Shown one piece after another: positions 1 to 5,589 of a stretch of 6,345 bases of DNA. The stretch spans positions 1 through 6,345 of the forward strand of contig JAJUFW010000184.1 of assembly GCA_029263555.1 (NCBI GenBank), in the 5' to 3' direction. The DNA is from Alphaproteobacteria bacterium (GTDB lineage Bacteria > Pseudomonadota > Alphaproteobacteria > DSM-16000 > Inquilinaceae). Under the pieces are notes generated by a model that did no database searches, was not told the DNA's origin, and was given only the letters and a program-made list of their open reading frames with translations. Position 1 is the stretch's first letter. Every line of letters begins with the position of its first letter. A program made the translations under genes and the position numbers.

Positions 1-1074
1 CCCGTGCATGACGGAGGTGTAGCGCTGATCCACGAACCGCTCCGGGATCTTCCAGGCCTTCTCCGCGACCTCGCGGAACGTCATCCCGGGCTTCACGATC
101 CCGATATTGTGCTGCACCTGGTCATAGGCCATGCGGTACAGCATCTTCTGATATTTCGTCGGCTTGCCCGGTCCGCACCGGAAGGTGCGGGAGAAATCGG
201 AATAATAGCCGTAGCAGCCGATCGTATCGGTATCGAGGGCCACCAGCTCGCCGGGCCTGATCTTGCGGCCGCTCGCCTCGTTGAACCAGGGATTGGTGCG
301 CTGGCCGGAGGTGAGCAGGCGGGTCTCGATGAACTCGCCGCCCTGCCGGATCACCTCGTGATACATGATCGCGAACAGCTCGTTCTCCGAAACGCCCGGC
401 CTGATCGCGTCGCGCACGGCGGCGACGGCGGCTTCGGCGCCCGCCATGCTGGCCTGCAGGCACTTGATCTCCTCCGGCGTCTTGACCGCCCTGACGGCCA
501 GAATCTCGCCCTGGCAGTCCTTGACCGTGCAGCCGCGCTTCTCCAGCGCGACGGCATGGAGATGCTGGCACCGGTCGAGCCCGATCTTCATGGATCCGCC
601 GCCATGGGTCTTCAGCAGGTCGGCGATCTCGTCGGCGAAGGGACCGGCGGTTTCGTCGTCGCGCCCCGAAACCGAGGACCAGACCAGCTTCGACGGGCGC
701 GCCTCGTCCACCGTGTCCAGCACCGTGGAGACGTGATAGCTCTGCGGATATTCGAACAGGATGATCGGCCCCTCGACCGGAATGAAGAAATACCGGGTCG
801 AATTCCTGAGGAAATAGCCGAACATGTTGCGCGATCCGGTCGCGTAGCGCTGGTTGTACGGATCGAACAGGACGACCGCGCCGTATCCGGCCTCGCTCAT
901 CCAGTCGCGCAGCCTCTTCAAACGCCCTTGCCGCAGGGCGTGCGCGTCGATAAAGGAGGGTTCCGTGTCGGACAGCCACATGCCGCCGGCCGGGTCGGCC
1001 GTCGCGGGATGCCTCATTCCTTCGGCCCAATCGACGTCGTCGACGCTGTGGGGATCGAAAACCACGATGCTCAT
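1..1074 (-). CDS. DddP-like M24-fold metalloenzyme (creatinase / Xaa-Pro peptidase superfamily), 3' end cut by window
   Basis: The reading frame is open from ATG at 1074 to the left edge, giving 358 codons without a stop; the C-terminus is missing. Residues about 50-200 form the creatinase-like N-terminal domain (DPYNQRYATG at 71-80). Residues about 205 onward form the pita-bread domain with the segment IETRLLTSGQRTNPWF (249-264), then metal ligands D281 and D283 (LDTDTIG), D293 (SDFSR) and H357 (VMHG). The spacing D-2-D-10-D-64-H equals D295/D297/D307/H371 of DddP as I recall it, and Y352 falls where the catalytic Tyr366 should be. The last metal-binding glutamates and the catalytic Asp lie outside the window. 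DddP cleaves dimethylsulfoniopropionate to dimethyl sulfide and acrylate in the cytoplasm; no signal peptide is visible here. The fold is secure. The DMSP activity is inferred, and creatinase, prolidase or another betaine-type hydrolase remain possible. The start is supported by a near-ideal ribosome binding site. A regulator lies upstream in the same direction. Confidence 0.88.
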   Translation of the reverse strand, partial: MSIVVFDPHSVDDVDWAEGMRHPATADPAGGMWLSDTEPSFIDAHALRQGRLKRLRDWMSEAGYGAVVLFDPYNQRYATGSRNMFGYFLRNSTRYFFIPVEGPIILFEYPQSYHVSTVLDTVDEARPSKLVWSSVSGRDDETAGPFADEIADLLKTHGGGSMKIGLDRCQHLHAVALEKRGCTVKDCQGEILAVRAVKTPEEIKCLQASMAGAEAAVAAVRDAIRPGVSENELFAIMYHEVIRQGGEFIETRLLTSGQRTNPWFNEASGRKIRPGELVALDTDTIGCYGYYSDFSRTFRCGPGKPTKYQKMLYRMAYDQVQHNIGIVKPGMTFREVAEKAWKIPERFVDQRYTSVMHG

Positions 1075-1076
1075 GG

Positions 1077-1086
1077 GATCACCTCC
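1077..1086 (-). promoter_or_regulatory. Very strong Shine-Dalgarno of the DddP-like gene
   Basis: On the minus strand GGAGGTGATC lies just before the ATG at 1074, with GGAGG seven bases from the start codon. All ten bases are complementary to the conserved 3' tail of 16S rRNA. This fixes the start at 1074 over the in-frame Met codons at residues 20 and 32. A second GGAGG (1095-1091) and a CCTCC (1100-1096) lie immediately upstream. If transcribed, the CCTCC could pair with either purine run. Confidence 0.8.
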
Positions 1087-1120
1087 GTTTCCTCCGGAGG
1101 ATAGATCATCCGGACGGCCC

Positions 1121-1162
1121 GGGTTGTGCGGGCCCCCGCACGCTTTGTGCGGAAATCCGCAA
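1121..1162 (-). promoter_or_regulatory. Tandem 21-bp operator repeats upstream of the DddP-like gene
   Basis: Two adjacent 21-base units (1162-1142 and 1141-1121 on the minus strand) match at 14 of 21 positions. Each contains the dyad TGCGG-N4-CCGCA followed by CAA, so CCGCACAA recurs exactly two helical turns apart. AraC-family activators typically bind direct repeats spaced about 21 bases, and the gene immediately upstream encodes one. The proximal unit ends about 20 bases before a TATCCT (1103-1098) that could serve as a -10 box. That would put the -35 region at the edge of the repeat, as in activation where the regulator touches sigma. There is no T-tract, so this is not a terminator. Operator function is inferred. 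Confidence 0.55.
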
Positions 1163-1215
1163 CAATCTCCGTAAAGTCCGCCTCTCCCCGATCGCTCCGG
1201 CTTTCCTCCCCGCCG

Positions 1216-2217
1216 CTATTTGGCGACGGATCGGTTCCGCCGCGCGCGGCCGGGCGTATCCCCGAAATGCTCCTTGAAAGCGCGGGAAAAGCTCGACGCG
1301 TTCCGGAACCCGCAGCAGAGCGCGATCTCTCCGACCCGAAGCCTCGAGTGGAGGAGCAGATCGGCGGCGCGCCGGAGCCGCAGGATCCGGTAATAGGCGC
1401 TCGGCGTCGTCCGGAGCTTGAGCTGGAACGCGCGTTCCAGCTTGTCGGCCGAGACGCGGAGGCGCCGGGCCAACTCGGCCATGCTCAGGCGGTCTTCGAC
1501 CGCGTCCTCCATGATGGCGACGGCGGACAGCACGAAATCGTCGGAAATGCCCGTCCGGATGCGCAGCGGCATCATGCGCCGGTCGACATCGGACCTGAGC
1601 GGGCTGTGCATGTACCATTCCGCGACGCCGGTCGCGAGTTCCGGTCCGCAGTCCCGTCCGATCATCTCCAGCATCATGTCGAGACTGCCGACCCCGCCGG
1701 CCGAGGTGAAGCGCCGCCGGTCAATGACGTAGAGGTCGGGACGGAGGTCAAGATGGGGAAAGGTCTCGCTGAAGGCCGCCTGGCTCGTCCAGTGCAGCGT
1801 GCAGGCATGGCCGTCCAGCAGGCCGGCGCGGGCGAGAAAGAAGGCGGCGTCCGCGACCGCCCCGATATGGGCGCCCGCCTGCAGATTCCGCCTGATCCAG
1901 GCGACGGCCTCGTCCGCGACGATCTGATCCGCGTTGCCGCCCGAGCAAACCACGATGCGGTCCACGACCGGCGCCGTCGCGACCGCGTAATCGGGCTCGA
2001 TCGCGATGCCGTTCGACGCCAGGACGCGGTCCTGCTGCAGGCCGACGGTGATCCAGGAATAGCGATTTGTTCCGATGAGCGTATTGGCCGCCCGCAACGG
2101 CTCGATGACGGAGCTGAACGCCATCAGCGGAAAGCCGGGCAGGACCAGGACCGCGAATCTGATCGGCGCCTCGGCCGCCGGCGGGGAAGTTCCGTCGTTC
2201 TCGATTGTCTCGGCCAC
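1216..2217 (-). CDS. GlxA-family transcriptional regulator (DJ-1/PfpI-like sensor domain plus AraC HTH)
   Basis: A 333-residue protein, normal length for the family, beginning with GTG at 2217. The N-terminal DJ-1/PfpI (class I glutamine amidotransferase-like) domain covers about residues 20-190 (FAVLVLPGF at 21-29, EPLRAAN at 39-45, LARAGLLDG at 128-136). The C-terminal AraC domain has two helix-turn-helix units: 244-265 (LSMAELARRLRVS) and 294-326 (VGEIALCCGFRNASSFSRAFKEHFG in two parts). The site of the usual nucleophile cysteine reads GAVADAAF with Ala122, so the sensor domain is not expected to be catalytic. Relatives such as GbdR and CdhR sense glycine betaine or carnitine. That fits control of the DddP-like gene 141 bases downstream, whose upstream region carries tandem 21-bp repeats. 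The ligand is unknown. The start is provisional: no clear Shine-Dalgarno precedes it, and there is no better start nearby. Confidence 0.93.
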   Translation of the reverse strand: MAETIENDGTSPPAAEAPIRFAVLVLPGFPLMAFSSVIEPLRAANTLIGTNRYSWITVGLQQDRVLASNGIAIEPDYAVATAPVVDRIVVCSGGNADQIVADEAVAWIRRNLQAGAHIGAVADAAFFLARAGLLDGHACTLHWTSQAAFSETFPHLDLRPDLYVIDRRRFTSAGGVGSLDMMLEMIGRDCGPELATGVAEWYMHSPLRSDVDRRMMPLRIRTGISDDFVLSAVAIMEDAVEDRLSMAELARRLRVSADKLERAFQLKLRTTPSAYYRILRLRRAADLLLHSRLRVGEIALCCGFRNASSFSRAFKEHFGDTPGRARRNRSVAK

Positions 2218-2419
2218 TCGTGAAGGGAAACGATCGGGTTCAAAGGCTACTCGAACGTTAGGGACTTTCCCGCGAGGGTGGCGCCCGCGTCAACCGCCGA
2301 CGGGCGATGTCGCGCGGGACGCCCCGCGGGCCGCTTTGGTCGGCCGAGGGATCCGGGTCCGGTTCTTTTCGTTGACTATCTCGCCATGCGCTCCCGAACG
2401 GCGGTTGCCCGATGTACGG
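2218..2419. other. Intergenic region between the divergently read regulator and beta-helix genes
   Basis: About 200 bases (270 if the later beta-helix start is used) must hold the promoters of both flanking genes. I see no convincing sigma-70 promoter. The best -35-like box for the rightward gene is TTGACT at 2372-2377, without a good -10 partner at 17 bases. A short dyad GGGA-CTT-TCCC lies at 2261-2271. No copy of the TGCGG-N4-CCGCA operator is seen, so the regulator does not obviously bind its own promoter at such a site. No RNA gene or small coding gene could be supported. Confidence 0.4.
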
Positions 2420-3775
2420 ATGGAAGCCGCCGGCATTCTCTGGTGGACGAAGCGGGATGGCCATGACCCGGTCATTGCCCCCGGCCGGACGATGAAGCGA
2501 CGATCGGCCCTGCTGCGGGGCGACGGCCCGCCCGTCCTCGGCAACCGGTGGTACGTCGACAATGCCGTTCCGGCCCCCGGCAACGGCAGGTCGTGGGCGA
2601 CGGCCTGGCGGTCCTTCGACGACATCGGCTGGCAGGCGATCCGCCCGGGCGACGTGATCTACATATCGGGCGGCAACATTGCCAAGATCTACCGCCAGAC
2701 CCTCAAGATCGACGCGTCCGGCGCGCCCGGCAGGCCGATCAGGATCACCCCGGGCGTAGACCCGGGGCATGACGGGGAGGTGATCCTGGACGGCGAAGAC
2801 ACGCTCACCTGGGGCGTCGACGCCAACGGCGACAATCACGTCATCCTGGAGAAGATCACGGTGCAGCGGTTCCGGCGGGCCTGCATCGCCTGGTGGAACT
2901 CGACCGACGTCACGATCCGGGACTGCGCCATCGACACGGGCATCGGATCGAATGTCCGGGGCGAGAACGCCCGCGGCCTGGACTTGCGCAACCTCAAGGG
3001 CTGCACCGTCCGGGGCAACTTCATCACCACGGCCGGGTTCACGCCGTGCCAGACGGACGGCGTCTGGTCCAACGGAAACACGGATATCGTCATCGAGGAC
3101 AATTGGATCGAGATCCTGAACGCCAACGACGACGGGCATTCGGACGGCATCCAGTCCTATCTCGACAACTCGATCACGATAAGGCGCAACACCGTGATCG
3201 GCCCCTCCCCCGGCGGCCACAACCACGTCATATGGTTCTCGAACCTGCGCGAAGGGCACACGCTGCTCTGCTACTCGAACGTCCTCTGGGCGCGGGGCGC
3301 CCAGTACAACGCGACCTTCTGGCGCGACCGGGAAGCCGGCTTCGCCGAACAGGGCACGTTCAAGCTGTTCAACAACACGATCGTCGGCGGCAGCCGAGGC
3401 CTGACGCTGGAGCATCTGTCGGACATCCACTGCCGGAACAACATCATCGTCCCCTCGCCCGGCGGCGTCGGGATTCGGCTGGTCGGCATCATGGCGCCCA
3501 CCACCCGCGTGACCTGCAACCTGATCTGGGCGCCGCGCGCGACCGTCGCCTGGACCGACCGCGGCGAGCGAAGCTGGTCCCAGCTTCTGGCCGAAGGCTG
3601 GAACGCCGGCGGTGTGAACGCCGACCCGAGATTCACCGATCCGGCCTACGGCGACTTCACCCTCCGGCCCGGCTCCCCGGCGATCGGCGCGGGCGAGAGG
3701 ATCCCGGAGGTGGAAACCAACCGCCTGGGCCGGCCCCGGCTACGCCGGTCCGGCTACGATATCGGGGCGTTGTGA
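2420..3775 (+). CDS. Right-handed parallel beta-helix protein (pectate-lyase-like fold), function unknown
   Basis: ATG at 2420 gives 451 residues; ATG at 2492 (MKRRSALL) gives 427. Neither has a good ribosome binding site. Codons further upstream run into the antisense regulator gene and are unlikely to be used. Numbering from 2492, the chain opens with WYVDN (20-24) and GRSWATAWRSFDDI (32-45), then RPGDVIYISGG. This is the usual entry to secreted or surface beta-helix proteins. Short turns repeating V/I-x-I-x-x-N/D follow from about 95 to 345 (VILEKITV, VTIRDCAID, IVIEDNWIEI, ITIRRNTVIG, FKLFNNTIVGG, IHCRNNIIV). The C-terminus has ADPRFTDP, GDFTLRPGSPAIGAG and a final GYDIGAL, resembling the choice-of-anchor Q end. 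Relatives include polysaccharide lyases, epimerases and phage tailspikes. No catalytic residues can be assigned, and no signal peptide is evident with either start. It stands alone between the regulator and a convergent tRNA. Confidence 0.82.
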   Translation: MEAAGILWWTKRDGHDPVIAPGRTMKRRSALLRGDGPPVLGNRWYVDNAVPAPGNGRSWATAWRSFDDIGWQAIRPGDVIYISGGNIAKIYRQTLKIDASGAPGRPIRITPGVDPGHDGEVILDGEDTLTWGVDANGDNHVILEKITVQRFRRACIAWWNSTDVTIRDCAIDTGIGSNVRGENARGLDLRNLKGCTVRGNFITTAGFTPCQTDGVWSNGNTDIVIEDNWIEILNANDDGHSDGIQSYLDNSITIRRNTVIGPSPGGHNHVIWFSNLREGHTLLCYSNVLWARGAQYNATFWRDREAGFAEQGTFKLFNNTIVGGSRGLTLEHLSDIHCRNNIIVPSPGGVGIRLVGIMAPTTRVTCNLIWAPRATVAWTDRGERSWSQLLAEGWNAGGVNADPRFTDPAYGDFTLRPGSPAIGAGERIPEVETNRLGRPRLRRSGYDIGAL

Positions 3776-3779
3776 GGGC

Positions 3780-3809
3780 AAAATAAAAGCCCTTGGCAAC
3801 CAAGGGCTT
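3780..3809 (-). terminator. Intrinsic terminator of tRNA-Glu
   Basis: A perfect 10-bp stem (AAGCCCTTGG with CCAAGGGCTT, three-base loop) lies six bases beyond the tRNA CCA end. On the minus strand it is followed by TTTTATTTT, the expected U-tract. The tract begins four bases after the beta-helix stop codon. On the plus strand no T-run follows, so termination of beta-helix transcripts here would be weaker, though the hairpin may still protect their 3' ends. Confidence 0.85.
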
Positions 3810-3815
3810 GGTCGG

Positions 3816-3891
3816 TGGCGTCCCCTAGGGGATTCGAACCCCTGTTGCCGCCGTGAGAGGGCGGTGTCCTAGGCCTCTAGACGAAGGGGAC
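3816..3891 (-). tRNA. tRNA-Glu (anticodon CTC)
   Basis: A 76-base cloverleaf with the CCA encoded in the genome. The acceptor stem GTCCCCT pairs with AGGGGAC and the discriminator is G. The anticodon stem CCGCC/GGCGG encloses the loop CTCTCAC, so the anticodon is CTC (3857-3855) and reads the glutamate codon GAG. The T-arm is AGGGG-TTCGAAT-CCCCT. The gene faces the beta-helix gene, and its own promoter and terminator flank it closely, so it appears to be transcribed alone. Confidence 0.97.
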
Positions 3892-3908
3892 CTTCGTGAG
3901 AGGCCCGC

Positions 3909-3938
3909 TGAATAGGACAAAAGCCGGGTCTGGCGCAA
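3909..3938 (-). promoter_or_regulatory. Probable sigma-70 promoter of tRNA-Glu
   Basis: On the minus strand a TTGCGC box (3938-3933) is separated by 18 bases from TATTCA (3914-3909). This predicts a transcript start near 3902, about ten bases before the mature tRNA end at 3891. The position and spacing fit a stable-RNA promoter. The rest of the 126-base gap up to 4018 shows only an unpaired T-run at 3942-3948 and no convincing promoter for the rightward operon. Confidence 0.5.
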
Positions 3939-4017
3939 GAGCTTTTTTCGATCGCGCCGCCCCTCGAATGCTCAAGGCCCGCTGGACAAGAAAAGCTTTC
4001 CCGGCAACTCTCGAAGG

Positions 4018-4803
4018 ATGGAGCCCTTCTCTGCGCCGCTGCGGAGTTGCCCGGAGGCCCCCGGCAGGCCTGTGCCGGGATGGCGCCGGGGCGCCGTTCC
4101 CGTCCTCATGGGGGCGGGGATCACGGGTCTCGCGGCGCTGGCGGCGGGCCGATTCCTCTGGACCGGCTATGGGCCGGTTGCAGCCCTTCTGGTCTATGCC
4201 GGGATCGCGGTCCTGGTCCTGATCCTGCTGCCGGCCCGGCCGACGGGCGAAGGCTTCGGCGCCGCCAATGCCGTCACCCTGCTGCGGGGCGCGATCGCGG
4301 CCTGGCTTGCCGGGCTGATCGGCAGCGCCGTTCCCTTCGAGGCGGCGGGCTGGTGGCTTGCCGGCGCGACGGTGCTGGCGCTCGCGCTCGACGGGATCGA
4401 CGGGCGGATCGCCCGGTCGCGGCGCACCGCCGATGCCTTCGGCGCGCGCTTCGACATGGAGGTGGACGCCTTCCTGCTGCTTGTCCTTTCGATCCTTGCG
4501 GTCGAGACCGGGCGGGCCGGCCCCTGGGTGCTGGGAATCGGGCTCATGCGCTATCTCTTCATCGCGGCGTCCGCCGTCCTGCCGGCGCTGCGGCGGCCCC
4601 TTCCCGAAAGCTTCCGGCGGAAGCTGGTCTGCGTCCTGCAGGGAATGGGCCTCGCCTTCTGCCTGATGCCGCCGGTCGACCGGGATGTGGGTTCCATGGC
4701 AGCGACGGCGGCGCTCATTCTGCTTGCCTGGTCCTTCGCGATCGACTGCCGCCGCCTTCTCGCCCGGCCGGTCGGCCGGGCCGCACGGTCGCCCGCGTCG
4801 TGA
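4018..4803 (+). CDS. CDP-alcohol phosphatidyltransferase family membrane protein
   Basis: A 261-residue integral membrane protein. The family signature D-x2-DG-x2-AR-x8-G-x3-D-x3-D is complete: D125, D128, G129, A132, R133, G142, D146 and D150. It is preceded by the NAVTLLR motif at 84-90, so the protein should be catalytically competent. Hydrophobic segments near 28-46, 52-72, 92-124, 150-163, 170-190, 205-218 and 228-243 suggest about six to eight membrane passes. Enzymes of this family transfer a phosphatidyl or similar phosphoalcohol group from a CDP-activated donor to an acceptor alcohol, for example in phosphatidylglycerophosphate, phosphatidylcholine or cardiolipin synthesis. It is longer than PgsA (usually about 180-200 residues), with an extra N-terminal stretch; the substrate cannot be read from the sequence. 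The start is provisional: GAAGG abuts the ATG at 4018 too closely to be a good ribosome binding site, and ATG at residue 31 is an alternative. It is coupled to the FkbM gene by a GTGA overlap. Confidence 0.9.
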   Translation: MEPFSAPLRSCPEAPGRPVPGWRRGAVPVLMGAGITGLAALAAGRFLWTGYGPVAALLVYAGIAVLVLILLPARPTGEGFGAANAVTLLRGAIAAWLAGLIGSAVPFEAAGWWLAGATVLALALDGIDGRIARSRRTADAFGARFDMEVDAFLLLVLSILAVETGRAGPWVLGIGLMRYLFIAASAVLPALRRPLPESFRRKLVCVLQGMGLAFCLMPPVDRDVGSMAATAALILLAWSFAIDCRRLLARPVGRAARSPAS

Positions 4804-5570
4804 GCGGCGGCAACGGCGCGGCGACCTGGCTCGGCCTCGCGCGCAGCCTTGCGCTCTATTACGGCGTGCCCGGACGCGGACGGCGGCTCAAGCGCTTCTA
4901 TGCGGGCCTGCTGGCCCCAGGGGATCTCTGCTTCGACATCGGCGCCCATGTCGGCCATCGGGTCCGGGCGGCGCTCGCGGCCGGCGCCCGCGTCGTCGCG
5001 GTCGAGCCGCAACCGGCCTGCCTTCGCCTGCTGCGCCTTCTCTACGGGTCCGATCCGCGCGTCGCCCTGGTGGGAGAGGCGGTCGGCGCGCGGCCCGGGC
5101 GCGCCCGTCTCCACATCAGCCGGCGGACGCCGACCGTCACCAGTATCAGCCGCGACTGGATCCGCGAGGTCACGGAGGATCCGGGCTTCGGCCGGGTCCG
5201 TTGGGACGCCGCAGCCGAAGTCGCGGTGACCACGCTGGACCTCCTGATCGAGAGATACGGGTGCCCGGCCTTCGCCAAGCTGGACATCGAGGGATCGGAG
5301 CCCGAGGCGCTTTCCGGCCTTAGCCGCCGCCTGCCCCATGTCAGCTTCGAGGCGCTGCCGGCCGCGCCCGCGAACGCCCGCGCCTGCGTCGCGCGTCTTA
5401 CCCAACTGGGCGACTACCGGTTCAACCTGGAGCGGGGCGAGGACGCCCGCTTCGCCTGGCCCGACTGGGTCGATGCCGCGACCCTGATCGGCCGGCTTCA
5501 GCGGGAGACGCGGCCCGGCGACGTGCACGCCCGGCTGGGACCGGCGCCTGCCGGCAGCGGGCGGCGCTGA
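4800..5570 (+). CDS. FkbM-family SAM-dependent methyltransferase
   Basis: A 256-residue protein beginning with GTG at 4800. The start overlaps the stop of the phosphatidyltransferase gene (GTGA), which signals translational coupling. The SAM-binding glycine loop is FDIGAHVGH at 45-53, and the acidic residue ending strand 2 is E69 in VAVEPQP. The FkbM hallmark KLDIEGSEPEAL occupies 160-171. The C-terminal part (about 182-256) is less recognisable. The family methylates hydroxyl groups on macrolides, sugars and glycolipids, generally in the cytoplasm. No membrane segment or signal peptide is visible. Pairing with a CDP-alcohol phosphatidyltransferase suggests methylation of a lipid headgroup, its precursor or a surface glycan. 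That is inference from context only. The reading frame is open well upstream of 4800, but that stretch is the shifted frame of the neighbouring gene and lacks any domain. Confidence 0.9.
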   Translation: MSGGNGAATWLGLARSLALYYGVPGRGRRLKRFYAGLLAPGDLCFDIGAHVGHRVRAALAAGARVVAVEPQPACLRLLRLLYGSDPRVALVGEAVGARPGRARLHISRRTPTVTSISRDWIREVTEDPGFGRVRWDAAAEVAVTTLDLLIERYGCPAFAKLDIEGSEPEALSGLSRRLPHVSFEALPAAPANARACVARLTQLGDYRFNLERGEDARFAWPDWVDAATLIGRLQRETRPGDVHARLGPAPAGSGRR

Positions 5571-5589
5571 TCCTTCGCTCCCGTCCGGC

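Noticed and set aside
4..1104. Long plus-strand open frame of about 366 codons opposite the M24 gene
   Set aside because: It is the antisense shadow of a gene with clear family motifs. The translation is rich in low-complexity R, G, A, D and V with no domain, and it has no ribosome binding site.
1124..1165. Dyads between the regulator and the DddP-like gene read as a transcription terminator
   Set aside because: The stems are short and no T-tract follows on the minus strand. The exact 21-base periodicity fits an operator better.
2075..2419. Upstream extension of the beta-helix gene to ATG at 2075
   Set aside because: The first 140 bases would lie antisense inside the N-terminal coding part of the regulator, and the added residues show no domain or signal peptide.
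2258..3430. Minus-strand open frame of 390 codons opposite the beta-helix gene
   Set aside because: High GC keeps antisense frames open. The predicted protein shows no motif, while the plus strand encodes regular beta-helix turns.
3816..3891. tRNA-Glu as the attachment site of an integrated element carrying the beta-helix gene
   Set aside because: No integrase and no second copy of the tRNA 3' end are visible in the window, and the composition does not change across the tRNA.
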